The notes under the pieces were generated by a model. It saw nothing but the letters and a program-made list of their open reading frames with translations, had not been told where the DNA came from and ran no database searches. The position numbers were made by a program, and so were the translations under genes. From contig NC_058196.1 in the NCBI RefSeq assembly GCF_907165205.1, positions 9,714,501 to 9,778,500 of the forward strand: DNA of 64,000 nucleotides. Reading direction: 5' to 3'. Below, in pieces: positions 32,807-47,224 of the stretch. Origin of the DNA: Coccinella septempunctata. Taxonomy: Eukaryota > Arthropoda > Insecta > Coleoptera > Coccinellidae. Each line of letters opens with the position of its first letter. Position 1 is the first letter of the stretch.

Positions 32807-33754
32807 GGGGATAACGACCCTGTAATAATTTTGGGATGAGACTTAACTTTTCGGTTAATTTGAATTGAGATTAGGAAGGGGGCAATAAGGAATGTTTTTC
32901 TTAAATTGAAATTATTCCGAGAATTTTTATCAGAAATATATTTATGGAACTGTTGTGCGAAACTGGGTATAACGGCCCTGTAATAATTTTGGGATGGGAC
33001 TTAACTTTTCGGTTAATTTGAATTGAGATTAGGAAGGGGGCAATAAGGAATGTTTTTCTTAAATTGAAATTATTCCGAGAATTTTTATCAGAAATATATT
33101 TATGGAACTGTTGTGCGAAACTGGGTATAACGGCCCTGTAATAATTTTGGGATGGGACTTAACTTTTCGGTTAATTTGAATTGAGATTAGGAAGGGGGCA
33201 ATAAGGAATGTTTTTCTTAAATTGAAATTATTCCGAGAATTTTTATCAGAAATATATTTATGGAACTGTTGTGCGAAACTGGGTATAACGGCCCTGTAAT
33301 AATTTTAGGATGGGACTTAACTTTTCGGTTAATTTGAATTGAGATTAGGAAGGGGGCATTAAGGAATGTTTTTCTTGAATTGAAATTATTCCGAGAATTT
33401 TTATCAGGAATATATTTATGGAACTGTTGTGCGAAACTGGGTATAACGGCCCTGTAATAATTTTGGGATGGGACTTAACTTTTCGGTTAATTTGAATTGA
33501 GATTAGGAAGGGGGCAATAAGGAATGTTTTTCTTAAATTGAAATTATTCCGAGAATTTTTATCAGAAATATATTTATGGAACCGTTGTGCGAAACTGGGT
33601 ATAACGGCCCTGTAATAATTTTGGGATGGGACTTAACTTTTCGGTTAATTTGAATTGAGATTAGGAAGGGGGCAATAAGGAATGTTTTTCTTAAATTGAA
33701 ATTATTCCGAGAATTTTTATCAGAAATATTTTTATGAAACTGTTGTGCGAAACT
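32807..33754. repeat. 158-bp repeat array, 6 copies (U3)
   Basis: 948 bp, six copies upstream of the U3 ankyrin promoter. Confidence 0.95.
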
Positions 33755-34505
33755 TTCTAAATGCACAGTGACATGCAAGGAGAGGGCATTTGTAATTAGG
33801 TATCCTGTATTTTTAACTTGATTGGATCCGTAATTTTATAAATATTGGGATTTTTGAAGGGATCAAACAGCGCAGTATCTGGATGGGGTTTTGACTTTGA
33901 ACAAGCAAAAAACCCTGACTTTGCTCCTAACATTTTTACCCTGAAACGTTCTAACACACTTTGAAAAATATGAACCCTTAATTCTTATCGAAATGTTTCA
34001 ATCCTTTTTTCCTTATTGTTATTCTTCCTTCAGGTCATCCTAAGTTGGTCGAATGAAATAATAATGAATATAAACACATTTTCGATAAGCTGCACTCGTG
34101 ATAACCTACAAGGTATAACATTTTCCTCCGGTTAAAAATAGACGTCAAGGTAGCTTCCATCGAAAAGGAAACTCAAAGGCAGTATCGGCAGGCGACCAAG
34201 CTGATAACAGCCACAAATCTTCGGATATCCTCACAGAATTCAATCTCTCATCCGTTCCTTCCACTCCACCTTTCACTGTCTTGCTTCAAGACATCGTCAA
34301 AAACGGACGGACTCTACTTACCTTCACAAGGCCGGGCGATGTACGTTTCCACGAGATACATCTATTTGTTTGTCAGCAGCTAATTGTCGTATCCTCATAT
34401 TGTGTGCGTTTACCTCTAAAACTCATATGACCCGTCGTGCCCGTTCGGAGTTATGGTCTTCGAGAAAGCTTTCTCGGATTTTCAGCCTGCCGGTGGTATG
34501 TGGCC

Positions 34506-34676
34506 ATGTATGTAGTTAATGTGGTCGATTGGCACACGTTCGAAATTGGCGAAATGCCTTCCGACACCCTCGGTTTGACTGTCGGTACCGGTTTAGGGGT
34601 GAGTGTCCTCGCTGGTATCTTGTCCGGGGTCTGTTTCATCATCGGATACAGGAGCAAGATTGGCAGAAAAAGGTAA
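34506..34676 (+). CDS. Putative small membrane ORF (U4)
   Basis: As in U1; the basic tail reads RSKIGRKR in this copy. Confidence 0.3.
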   Translation: MYVVNVVDWHTFEIGEMPSDTLGLTVGTGLGVSVLAGILSGVCFIIGYRSKIGRKR

Positions 34677-35071
34677 ATAAAATTGTATAGAATACGGAAT
34701 CTTTAACTTGAACGGGAGTGGCAGTCGGCCGATTATTGTCACGTATACAATTTTATTTACCTTTTTTTGCCAATCCTGCTCCTGTATCCGATGATGAAAC
34801 AGACCCCGGACAAGATACCAGCGAGGACACTCACTCGGTGAAATCCTGAATTTTTCTTCCATTTAATGTGTCTTGTTTCGTTCAAAACCTTCCCGAGAGA
34901 ACTTAAAAAATAAGTTATAAATAAAGTCAATGTACAGTTAACTTTCATTAGAATTGGGATTTTCAGGAAGTGCATTAATTTTTTACGCAGTGTATTTTAA
35001 CGATGAATTTATTAACAGAAAAAAAGCATTCTTTAAATCGATATATACATTAATATAAACACAATTATTAT

Positions 35072-36843
35072 TTACAATCCTCTCATATGGGACTTTGGTC
35101 GAATAATTGGTAAACCGATTGTGGTGAAATCCTTCCTTTCTGAATATATATCTTTAATTCTCCTGACTGTAAGCTCCCAGGTTTCCAAAATCTCGTCGAA
35201 GAAGGCTGATCGTGGTTCGCCAACCATCGCTGTAGAAGGATCAAGAGACGAGATAAGCGTCGGATACATATAAACTCGGCCACTCAGTATTTGGAAAGGT
35301 GTAAATGGGAATCTCCCATCAAATCTGACGGAGTTCTCGAAATGAATTAAATCCTTATCGAGACGATGCCACAGACATCTCAGCTCATCGTCAGAGTAGA
35401 TATCCTGATGGATCTTCTCAGGAATAGGAATTCCATTCAGTGTATGGATGAAGGCGTATTTCATGATCAATAATTTCATTTTCGAATTTCCTCTCTTGAT
35501 AGCCAGCTCGAACGGATTCAAATTCTGCTTGTTCAGCATGTACAATCTTGCCCCATGTCGCAGAAGACAAGCTGCCATTGGCAGGTTCCCATAGGAGACT
35601 GCTTTGTGCAAAGGCGTCTCGCTGGCCATGTTTATCGCGTTTACGTCTATGCCACGTTCTGTGAGGATATATGTTGCTTCTTTGTAAATCTCCGGTTTCA
35701 CATTCGTCAGCATCGCTAGGCAATGCAGACAATTGTTCAGTTTGAAATCGGTGTTGCTGGCATCGCTGGTGTTATCTAGAAGTAGCCTGATCAATCAGCA
35801 GCAGCAGGGCGTTCCCCCTTATATCAATGGCATCTAAGTCGACGTTATATTTGAGAAGTTCTTCAATGCATTCTTTTCTCTTTTCACTGCTATCATTCAC
35901 CATGTGGATAGGCTTGGAACCGTCGCATGTTTCTGCTTCAACATTGGCACCATTAGTCACCAGGGTTTCAACCAGATGGAGATGCCTAAATTGTATAGCC
36001 AGGTGGAGGGGGGTAACCTTTTTCGAGTCAGTGGCATTGACATTAGCTCCTTCTCGTAATAAAAACAGGACTTTCTCCAAATTTCCCGTTTCGACAGCCA
36101 CATGAAGATCGGTTTTCTGAGGATCCTCAATATTTTCTTTTGGAATATTGATGGTCTGTAAAGAATTTAAGAGAAATTAGGCGATTGTTATGAAGTTAAT
36201 ACTTATATATCAGGTTTTGTGAACAACAAAAATTCAGTCGGTCTATACAGGATGAATCTGTGACTCTTACAAATATTTAAACAATATATTATCGAGGTGA
36301 AAAGAAACATTTTTTTATACCATTTTTTTCGATTCAGCCCTGATAAAAAGATATAGCCATTTTGAGTTTTCATAATAAGCCATAGAGAAACAAGATTCCC
36401 TTCAGAATAAAAGCAGAATCTTTGACACTACACATATATGGTTCTTTCAAATAGAATTGCAATCAGTCAAATCAGTTCATGGTACGTAATGGTCATAATG
36501 GAAAAACTGGAGATGTAGGTGATATTTTGTGTTTAAAAAAGATTCATCAAATAAATGATAAACTATATTGCGAAATTCATTTCATTCGATAAAACCTTTA
36601 GTGAGAGAAAATTTTTTTCATCAGCGTGTATCTTTTAAACCGAGCCGATTCGGAAAAAATGGTTCAGGAAAAAAATGTTTTTTTTGACCTCAAGAATATA
36701 CTGTTAAAATGTTTGTACGAATCAAAGATTCCGCGTATACAAGAATTTTCAAGAATCATTGCAAATCTCTTTACAGAAAACTTTTATGCACTTACCATTT
36801 TGCGAGAATTGTGGTGTCTTGTTTTATTCTCTCTTCGCGACAT
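35072..36843 (-). pseudogene. Ankyrin gene U4, frameshifted by a 26-bp deletion
   Basis: Exon 1 (36796-36843) and the splice sites are intact. Exon 2 (35072-36155) lacks 26 bp near 35793, in the segment for LLLMAKKWPSPELI, so the frame shifts after the third ankyrin repeat. The downstream 240 codons stay open but in another frame. The promoter (36942-36949) is retained. Confidence 0.9.
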
Positions 36844-37072
36844 ATTTCAGGTTTTAAACACACTGTAGATTAAAAATTTTAACTGTACTGACACGATTGA
36901 AAAACGAAGCACAACTGTACAAAGACACCCATTTACGTTCATTTATATACTCGTAGGAATGGCTAGGTACGTAATTTTTTTCTGAGAACCGTAAGATGAC
37001 CACCGAAATTTCTGCCCCCTTTCAAAATCTCAAACTACCTGACAAATGACAGTTAATGTTTATTTGCCAATT

Positions 37073-37546
37073 GGGGATAACGACCCTGTAATAATTTTGG
37101 GATGGGACTTAACTTTTCGGTTAATTTGAATTGAGATTAGGAAGGGGGCATTAAGGAATGTTTTTCTTGAATTGAAATTATTCCGAGAATTTTTATCACA
37201 AATATATTTATGGAACTGTTGTGCGAAACTGGGTATAACGGCCCTGTAATAATTTTGGGATGGGACTTAACTTTTCGGTTAATTTGAATTGAGATTAGGA
37301 AGGGGGCAATAAGGAATGTTTTTCTTAAATTGAAATTATTCCGAGAATTTTCATCAGAAATATATTTATGGAACTGTTGTGCGAAACTGGGTATAACAAC
37401 CCTGTAATAATTTTGGGATGGGACTTAACTTTTCGGTTAATTTGAATTGAGATTAGGAAGGGGGCAATAAGGAATGTTTTTCTTAAATTGAAATTATTCC
37501 GAGAATTTTTATCAGAAATATATTTATGGAACTGTTGTGCGAAACT
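37073..37546. repeat. 158-bp repeat array, 3 copies (U4)
   Basis: 474 bp, exactly three copies; the first has the CACAAAT variant also found in U5, U6 and U7. Confidence 0.95.
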
Positions 37547-38297
37547 TTCTAAATGCACAGTGACATGCAAGGAGAGGGCATTTGTAATTAGGTATCCTGT
37601 ATTTTTAACTTGATCGGATCCGTAATTTTATAAATATTGGGATTTTTGAAGGGATCAAACAGCGCAGTATCTGGATGGGGTTTTGACTTTGAACAAGCAA
37701 AAAACCCTGACTTTGCTCCTAACATTTTTACCCTGAAACGTTCTAACACACTTTGAAAAATATGAACCCTTAATTCTTATCGAAATGTTTCAATCCTTTT
37801 TTCCTTATTGTTATTCTTCCTTCAGGTCATCCTAAGTTGGTCGTATGAAATAATAATGAATATAAACACATTTTCGATAAGCTGCACTCGTGATAACCTA
37901 CAAGGTATAACATTTTCCTCCGGTTAAAAATAGACGTCAAGGTAGCTTCCATCGAAAAGGAAACTCAAAGGCAGTATCGGCAGGCGACCAAGCTGATAAC
38001 AGCCACAAATCTTCGGATATCCTCACAGAATTCAATCTCTCATCCGTTCCTTCCACTCCACCTTTCACTGTCTTGCTTCAAGACATCGTCAAAAACGGAC
38101 GGACTCTACTTACCTTCACAAGGCCGGGCGATGTACGTTTCCACGAGATACATCTATTTGTTTGTCAGCAGCTAATTGTCGTATCCTCATATTGTGTGCG
38201 TTTACCTCTTAAACTCATATGACCCGTCGTGCCCGTTCGGAGTTATGGTCTTCGAGAAAGCTTTCTCGGATTTTCAGCCTGCCGGTGGTATGTGGCC

Positions 38298-38468
38298 ATG
38301 TATGTAGTTAATGTGGTCGATTGGCACACGTTCGAAATTGGCGAAATGCCTTCCGACACCCTCGGTTTGACTGTCGGTACCGGTTTAGGGGTGAGTGTCC
38401 TCGCTGGTATCTTGTCCGGGGTCTGTTTCATCATCGGATACAGGAGCAGGATTGGCAGAAAAAGGTAA
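38298..38468 (+). CDS. Putative small membrane ORF (U5)
   Basis: Same as the U2 copy. Confidence 0.3.
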   Translation: MYVVNVVDWHTFEIGEMPSDTLGLTVGTGLGVSVLAGILSGVCFIIGYRSRIGRKR

Positions 38469-38863
38469 ATAAAATTGTATAGAATACGGAATCTTTAACT
38501 TGAACGGGAGTGGCAGTCGGCCGATTATTGTCACGTATACAATTTTATTTACCTTTTTTTGCCAATCCTGCTCCTGTATCCGATGATGAAACAGACCCCG
38601 GACAAGATACCAGCGAGGACACTCACTCGGTGAAATCCTGAATTTTTCTTCCATTTAATGTGTCTTGTTTCGTTCAAAACCTTCCCGAGAGAACTTAAAA
38701 AATAAGTTATAAATAAAGTCAATGTACAGTTAACTTTCATTAGAATTGGGATTTTCAGGATGTGCATTAATTTTTTACGCAGTGTATTTTAACGATGAAT
38801 TTATTAACAGAAAAAAAGCATTCTTTAAATCGATATATACATTAATATAAACACAATTATTAT

Positions 38864-40661
38864 TTACAATCCTCTCATATGGGACTTTGGTCGAATAATT
38901 GGTAAACCGATTGTGGTGAAATCCTTCCTTTCTGAATATATATCTTTAATTCTCCTGACTGTAAGCTCCCAGGTTTCCAAAACCTCGTCGAAGAAGGCTG
39001 ATCGTGGTTCGCCAACCATCGCTGTAGAAGGATCAAGAGACGAGATAAGCGTCGGATACATATAAACTCGGCCACTCAGTATTTGGAAAGGTGTAAATGG
39101 GAATCTCCCATCAAATCTGACGGAGTTCTCGAAATGAATTAAATCCTTATCGAGACGATGCCACAGACATCTCAGCTCATCGTCAGAGTAGATATCCTGA
39201 TGGATCTTCTCAGGAATAGGAATTCCATTCAGTGTATGGATGAAGGCGTATTTCATGATCAATAATTTCATTTTCGAATTTCCTCTCTTGATGGCCAGCT
39301 CGAACGGATTCAAATTCTGCTTGTTCAGCATGTCCAATCTTGCCCCGTGTCTTAGAAGACAAGCTGCCATTGGCAGGTTCCCATAGGAGACTGCTTTGTG
39401 CAAAGGCGTCTCGCTGGCCATGTTTATCGCGTTTACGTCTATGCCACGTTCTGTGAGGATATATGTTGCTTCTTTGTAAATCTCCGGTTTCACATTCGTC
39501 AGCATCGCTAGGCAATGCAGACAATTGTTCAGTTTGAAATCGGTGTTGCTGGCATCGCTGGTGTTATCTAGAAGTAGCCTGATCAATTCAGGACTAGGCC
39601 ATTTTTTAGCCATCAGCAGCAGCAGGGTGTTCCCCCTTATATCAATGGCATCTAAGTCGACGTTATATTTGAGAAGTTCTTCAATGCATTCTTTTCTCTT
39701 TTCACTGCTATCATTCACCATGTGGATAGGCTTGGAACCGTCGCATGTTTCTGCTTCAACATTGGCACCATTAGTCACCAGGGTTTCAACCAGATGGAGA
39801 TGCCTAAATTGTATAGCCAGGTGGAGGGGGGTAACCTTTTTCGAGTCAGTGGCATTGACATTAGCTCCTCCTCGTAATAAAAACAGGACTTTCTCCAAAT
39901 TTCCCGTTTCGACAGCCACATGAAGATCGGTTTTCTGAGGATCCTCAATATTTTCTTTTGGAATATTGATGGTCTGTAAAGAATTTAAGAGAAATTAGGC
40001 GATTGTTATGAAGTTAATACTTATATATCAGGTTTTGTGAACAACAAAAATTCAGTCGGTCTATACAGGATGAATCTGTGACTCTTACAAATATTTAAAC
40101 AATATATTATCGAGGTGAAAAGAAACATTTTTTTATACCATTTTTTTCGATTCAGCCCTGATAAAAAGATATAGCCATTTTGAGTTTTCATAATAAGCCA
40201 TAGAGAAACAAGATTCCCTTCAGAATAAAAGCAGAATCTTTGACACTACACATATATGGTTTTTTCAAACAGAATTGCAATCAGTCAAATCAATTCATGG
40301 TACGTAATGGTCATAATGGAAAAACTGGAGATGTAGGTGATATTTTGTGTTTAAAAAAGATTCATCAAATAAATGATAAACTATATTGCGAAATTCATTT
40401 CATTCGATAAAACCTTTAGTGAGAGAAAATTTTTTTCATCAGCGTGTATCTTTTAAACCGAGCCGATTCGGAAAGAATGGTTCAGGAAAAAAATGTTTTT
40501 TTTGACCTCAAGAATATACTGTTAAAATGTTTGTACGAATCAAAGATTCCGCGTATACAAGAATTTTCAAGAATCATTGCAAATCTCTTTACAGAAAACT
40601 TTTATGCACTTACCATTTTGCGAGAATTGTGGTGTCTTGTTTTATTCTCTCTTCGCGACAT
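38864..40661 (-). CDS. Ankyrin-repeat protein gene, U5 (two exons)
   Basis: Exons 40614-40661 and 38864-39973, intact, 385 aa. A Gly replaces Lys early on (LLRGGAN versus LLRKGAN). A 4-bp insertion at 40768 changes the 5' part of the TATA box to ACATATAAAT, leaving a weaker match, so expression could differ. Confidence 0.85.
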
Positions 40662-40894
40662 ATTTCAGGTTTTAAACACACTGTAGATTAAAAATTTTAA
40701 CTGTACTGACACGATTGAAAAACGAAGCACAACTGTACAAAGACACCCATTTACGTTCATTTATATGTATACTCGTAGGAATGGCTAGGTACGTAATTTT
40801 TTTCTGAGAACCGTAAGATGACCACCGAAATTTCTGCCCCCTTTCAAAATCTCAAACTACCTGACAAATGACAGTTAATGTTTATTTGCCAATT

Positions 40895-41368
40895 GGGGAT
40901 AACGACCCTGTAATAATTTTGGGATGGGACTTAACTTTTCGGTTAATTTGAATTGAGATTAGGAAGGGGGCATTAAGGAATGTTTTTCTTGAATTGAAAT
41001 TATTCCGAGAATTTTTATCACAAATATATTTATGGAACTGTTGTGCGAAACTGGGTATAACGGCCCTGTAATAATTTTGGGATGGGACTTAACTTTTCGG
41101 TTAATTTGAATTGAGATTAGGAAGGGGGCAATAAGGAATGTTTTTCTTAAATTGAAATTATTCCGAGAATTTTCATCAGAAATATATTTATGGAACTGTT
41201 GTGCGAAACTGGGTATAACGGCCCTGTAATAATTTTGGGATGGGACTTAACTTTTCGGTTAATTTGAATTGAGATTAGGAAGGGGGCAATAAGGAATGTT
41301 TTTCTTAAATTGAAATTATTCCGAGAATTTTTATCAGAAATATATTTATGGATTTGTTGTGCGAAACT
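40895..41368. repeat. 158-bp repeat array, 3 copies (U5)
   Basis: 474 bp, three copies, closest to the U4 array. Confidence 0.95.
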
Positions 41369-42119
41369 TTCTAAATGCACAGTGACATGCAAGGAGAGGG
41401 CATTTGTAATTAGGTATCCTGTATTTTTAACTTGATTGGATCCGTAATTTTATAAATATTGGGATTTTTGAAGGGATCAAACAGCGCAGTATCTGGATGG
41501 GGTTTTGACTTTGAACAAGCAAAAAACCCTGACTTTGCTCCTAACATTTTTACCCTGAAACGTTCTAACACACTTTGAAAAATATGAACCCTTAATTCTT
41601 ATCGAAATGTTTCAATCCTTTTTTCCTTATTGTTATTCTTCCTTCAGGTCATCCTAAGTTGGTCGTATGAAATAATAATGAATATAAACACATTTTCGAT
41701 AAGCTGCACTCGTGATAACCTACAAGGTATAACATTTTCCTCCGGTTAAAAATAGACGTCAAGGTAGCTTCCATCGAAAAGGAAACTCAAAGGCAGTATC
41801 GGCAGGCGACCAAGCTGATAACAGCCACAAATCTTCGGATATCCTCACAGAATTCAATCTCTCATCCGTTCCTTCCACTCCACCTTTCACTGTCTTGCTT
41901 CAAGACATCGTCAAAAACGGACGGACTCTACTTACCTTCACAAGGCCGGGCGATGTACGTTTCCACGAGATACATCTATTTGTTTGTCAGCAGCTAATTG
42001 TCGTATCCTCATATTGTGTGCGTTTACCTCTAAAACTCATATGACCCGTCGTGCCCGTTCGGAGTTATGGTCTTCGAGAAAGCTTTCTCGGATTTTCAGC
42101 CTGCCGGTGGTATGTGGCC

Positions 42120-42290
42120 ATGTATGTAGTTAATGTGGTCGATTGGCACACGTTCGAAATTGGCGAAATGCCTTCCGACACCCTCGGTTTGACTGTCGGT
42201 ACCGGTTTAGGGGTGAGTGTCCTCGCTGGTATCTTGTCCGGGGTCTGTTTCATCATCGGATACAGGAGCAGGATTGGCAGAAAAAGGTAA
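42120..42290 (+). CDS. Putative small membrane ORF (U6)
   Basis: Same as the U2 copy. Confidence 0.3.
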   Translation: MYVVNVVDWHTFEIGEMPSDTLGLTVGTGLGVSVLAGILSGVCFIIGYRSRIGRKR

Positions 42291-42685
42291 ATAAAATTGT
42301 ATAGAATACGGAATCTTTAACTTGAACGGGAGTGGCAGTCGGCCGATTATTTTCACGTATACAATTTTATTTACCTTTTTTTGCCAATCCTGCTCCTGTA
42401 TCCGATGATGAAACAGACCCCGGACAAGATACCAGCGAGGACACTCACTCGGTGAAATCCTGAATTTTTCTTCCATTTAATGTGTCTTGTTTCGTTCAAA
42501 ACCTTCCCGAGAGAACTTAAAAAATAAGTTATAAATAAAGTCAATGTACAGTTAACTTTCATTAAAATTGGGATTTTCAGGATGTGCATTAATTTTTTAC
42601 GCAGTGTATTTTAACGATGAATTTATTAACAGAAAAAAAGCATTCTTTAAATCGATATATACATTAATATAAACACAATTATTAT

Positions 42686-43664
42686 TTACAATCCTCTCAT
42701 ATGGGACTTTGGTCGAATAATTGGTAAACCGATTGTGGTGAAATCCTTCCTTTCTGAATATATATCTTTAATTCTCCTGACTGTAAGCTCCCAGGTTTCC
42801 AAAACCTCGTCGAAGAAGGCTGATCGTGGTTCGCCAACCATCGCTGTAGAAGGATCAAGAGACGAGATAAGCGTCGGATACATATAAACTCGGCCACTCA
42901 GTATTTGGAAAGGTGTAAATGGGAATCTCCCATCAAATCTGACGGAGTTCCCGAAATGAATTAAATCCTTATCGAGACGATGCCACAGACATCTCAGCTC
43001 ATCGTCAGAGTAGATAACCTGATGGATCTTCTCAGGAATAGGAATTCCATTCAGTGTATGGATGAAGGCGTATTTCATGATCAATAATTTCATTTTCGAA
43101 TTTCCTCTCTTGATAGCCAGCTCGAACGGATTCAAATTCTGCTTGTTCAGCATGTCCAATCTTGCCCCATGTCGCAGAAGACAAGCTGCCATTGGCAGGT
43201 TCCCATAGGAGACTGCTTTGTGCAAAGGCGTCTCGCTGGCCATGTTTATCGCGTTTACGTCTATGCCACGTTCTGTGAGGATATATGTTGCTTCTTTGTA
43301 AATCTCCGGTTTCACATTCGTCAGCATCGCTAGGCAATGCAGACAATTGTTCAGTTTGAAATCGGTGTTGCTGGCATCGCTGGTGTTATCTAGAAGTAGC
43401 CTGATCAATTCAGGACTAGGCCATTTTTTAGCCATCAGCAGCAGCAGGGCGTTCCCCCTTATATCAATGGCATCTAAGTCGACGTTATATTTGAGAAGTT
43501 CTTCAATGCATTCTTTTCTCTTTTCACTGCTATCATTCACCATGTGGATAGGCTTGGAACCGTCGCATGTTTCTGCTTCAACATTGGCACCATTAGTCAC
43601 CAGGGTTTCAACCAGATGGAGATGCCTAAATTGTATAGCCAGGTGGAGGGGGGTAACCTTTTTC
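42686..43664 (-). pseudogene. Ankyrin gene U6, 5' part replaced by inserted DNA
   Basis: Exon 2 from the first ankyrin repeat to the stop is present and open, but its first part ends at the (AT)n boundary (KKVTPLHL... remains). The intron and most of exon 1 are gone. The matching promoter and the first nine codons survive 4.2 kb away at 47843-47975, fused to a PLE endonuclease ORF. Confidence 0.9.
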
Positions 43665-43665
43665 A

Positions 43666-43876
<211 letters not shown>

Positions 43877-44008
43877 CTAACGTTGAGTTCCAAGACATTT
43901 TGTACATATGGAAAGAGCATATACATCCGATTGTATATCGGTTCATTTTACCATATATTAGTTCGAGAAAGCTTTGGTTACATCAAACTCAATATACTCA
44001 TTGTTGTT

Positions 44009-44704
44009 CAACTTTTATATCAATTTTTGCATACAATGTCTAGTTCCAAGACATTGTCTTAAAAAGTTGTTTAATGTTGATTGCCTAGATTTCCTCATTT
44101 TGAATAATTATACATGGTGGACATGTGTTGATTATATGTCCTGAAGTAATAAACTTAGTAGAAAATGTTAGGATACGAAATTTCTCCTACTATGAAAAAA
44201 ATTAAGAATGAATTATTTACTTTGAAGTCCTAACCACACAAAGTTCCTTTCTTCAACGGCCTTAGGTACCTTTTTATTATTGAATATTTTTTCGTCACAA
44301 TTCTGATTGGTATTGATTAAACTTATCTTATTTCAAATCAATCAGTTTCCGAGATAGCGAATTCCAAAAATTACTCATCGCATGTCCGGCTTCGAAAAAA
44401 TAATTAGGTAGGCTCCGTGTCGAAACAACACCCTGTATATCATTATACATAATTTTCAAAACGAGCCTCTATTACACATGCTCTGTAAGTACGTGACTGT
44501 CCGCTCAACATTTGAAACCCCTTTTTCAACTACATTTGATTTCTACCGATTGCCCTGAAACGTGTAGCAAATCTTCAGATTCGGTGACAGTACAATGTAC
44601 AATTATCTTCGTGTGATGGAAAGACTCGGTTAGTTGAACACAGTATATGGTGACTTGTCTTTTCTCATAACTGCCTCAATTAAGATATAAAGTGAAGGAG
44701 CTCG
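44009..44704. repeat. Direct repeat, left copy (0.7 kb)
   Basis: Closely matches 45679-46379 with few substitutions and a 5-bp insertion (GATCA near 46328). The copies are about 1.67 kb apart, like LTRs or a tandem duplication, but lack clear TG...CA ends. Confidence 0.85.
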
Positions 44705-44741
44705 ATTGTTCAGTTCAGGATGAGGCCGAGATTTAAGATGA

Positions 44742-44793
44742 TCCTAGATTGATCTGACCGAACTGAACTGAAATGTCAAAATCAATCTAGGAT
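44742..44793. repeat. Short inverted repeat
   Basis: ATCCTAGATTGAT and ATCAATCTAGGAT, 13-bp arms around a 26-bp spacer, just after the left direct repeat copy. Confidence 0.6.
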
Positions 44794-45678
44794 AAACTTT
44801 AATAAGGAACTGAACAACTGGGCCTATTCATGTAGAGTTTCGGATTTTGCGAGAATCTACTACTTTTTCTTCAAAACAACAACTGCGCTGAAGGAAATGT
44901 GATTGACTCTTAGCGACACATAATATCAACCATCTAAACTCCTTAGTCTGTACAATTTTTTTTGAACTCTCATTATACTATGTAGCAGTCTGATACTGAA
45001 ATCCGTCATTTGACAAAATGAGTTGTCAGTTCATAGACTGACCAACATTTTCGAAAGCTATTGATCTATTAATTAAATCGTTCTATAAATGGTCCTTAAT
45101 TGACAGTCGTATTGTGAACAACGATATGCAGCGGATTATCTAAACACGAAATAAATTCTGAAATGTTTCGGATCATGAGGTTAATTGAATAAGTATCTTT
45201 TTCGTATCATTTGTTGAACTTCATTATTCTAAATATTCTTCAATGAATGAAAATATAAGATCAACACACATAATTTTTTGATTTATTCGTCATCAAATCA
45301 TTAAATAAATCGTTTCTCGAAAAGTTTCGAGTCTTGAGGCAAATAGAATATTGAATTATTTACATCATTACTTGCCGAACTTCAAAGTTCTGAATGAATT
45401 AAAAAATGAACTTGACAATATACGAGACAGTTTTCGCAAGAGTTTCAATGAAATCTGAAAACTTTCATCATTCTGGAGCATTCCGGACATCAATAATTCT
45501 CGAATCATCCATGGCATAAATTCAATTTTATCCAATATAACACGCAAAACGAAATGTTACTCGAACGCATCTTGAGCAATTCGTTCCTAAAAAGCTCGAA
45601 TCAGGTAGAAAAGTTTGAACCCTTCTTATCAGCATTAACACGTGTTTTGCAGTAAACAGATGCCGATTTCATTTCGGG

Positions 45679-46379
45679 CAACTTTCATATCAATTTTTGC
45701 ATGCAATGTCTAGTTCCAAGACCTTGCCTAAAAAAGTTGTTTAATGTTGATTGCCTAGATTTCCTCATTTTGAATAATTATACATGGTGGACATGTGTTG
45801 ATTAAATGTCCTGAAGTAATAAACTTAGTAGAAAATGTTAGGATACGAAATTTCTCCTACTATGAAAAAAATTAAGAATGAATTATTTACTTTAAAGTCC
45901 TAACCACATAAAGTTCCTTTCTTCAACGGCCTTAGGTACCTTTTTATTATTGAATATTTTTTCGTCACAATTCTGATTGGTATTGATTAAACTTATCTTA
46001 TTTCAAATCAATTAGTTTCCGAGATAGCGAATTCCAAAAATTACTCATCGCATGTCCGGCTTCAAAAAAATAATTAGGTAGGCTCCGTGTCGAAACAACA
46101 CCCTGTATATCATTATACATAATTTTCAAAACGAGCCTCTATTACACCTGCTCTGTAAGTACGTGACTGTCCGCTCAACATTTGCAACCCCTTTTTCAAC
46201 TACATTTGATTTCTACCGATTGCCCTGAAACGTGTAGCAAATCTTCAGATTCGGTGACAGTACAATGTACAATTATCTTCGTGTGATGGAAAGACTCGGT
46301 TAGTTGAACACAGTATATGGTGACTTGATCAGTCTTTTCTCATAACTGCCTCAATTAAGGTATAAAATGAAGGAGCTCG
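45679..46379. repeat. Direct repeat, right copy (0.7 kb)
   Basis: Partner of 44009-44704. The sequence after it differs from that after the left copy, which marks the repeat end. Confidence 0.85.
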
Positions 46380-47224
46380 GATAGTAAAATTTAGTGAGCC
46401 ACGAAAAAACCAAATCGAAGATGGACGCGCCATAAGATGGCGTTTTACATAGTCCATTTGCACAATTCCATCGTCATTTCCCAATGACGATCTGAATATT
46501 TTATTCTCACAACTCGCTCAGTTTTGGTATATACAGGGTAAGTCAAAAATGTGTACCGAGCTTTCTGGGGGTGATAGTACATTGAAAAGTAAGTATAGTC
46601 TGATATAAACTCCTAGTCCAAAATGCATATTGAGGTAGATATATCCTTCCAAAGTTGATAAAATTAATTTCTCCGCATAACTTTTAAACGGTTGAAGTTT
46701 CGTGCATAAATGTATGTTGTTGAAATACATTTTTTTATTACACTTCTATATTTCTGTCTGATATTGTTAGAAAGTGTTCTTAGAGGGTGAATCATAATAT
46801 TTTTGGTACTTCTTTCATTATATTCGTTTTGTTGAAAAAAATAGAAGCATTCGGTGGAGCGAAGAAAATTACATGAAAAAGGTACTCTTCTCCAAATACA
46901 AAAAATCGAACCGTTTTCGAGATATTTGAGTTCTTGTTGTCACATGATGTCAGCAGATTCATTCATCGCGAGATCCATCGATGACGATGTTTTAGCAGGC
47001 CATGAACAATTCTGATATCGATTGAAATTTATTTTGGGAGGATTTTGCATCTCTTCACAAACCTTTTAGGGCTTTCACTCCCAATCTCTGAGACAGAATC
47101 AATTAAAAACGAAATCAACGATTTGCTCCTGCGTGAATTCTTGCACTAATTTGTCAGGAGCAAATTAACTAGAAAAAATTGTTGCCTGACAATGAACTCA
47201 AAATAAATAACGTTGAAACTATAA

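Larger units (their letters stand above)
30036..34327. repeat. Tandem unit U3 (4292 bp)
   Basis: Same organisation and length as U1. Confidence 0.95.
34328..38119. repeat. Tandem unit U4 (3792 bp)
   Basis: Shorter than U1 by three 158-bp repeats and a 26-bp deletion in the ankyrin exon. Confidence 0.95.
38120..41941. repeat. Tandem unit U5 (3822 bp)
   Basis: Three 158-bp repeats, plus a 4-bp insertion at the TATA region. Confidence 0.95.
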
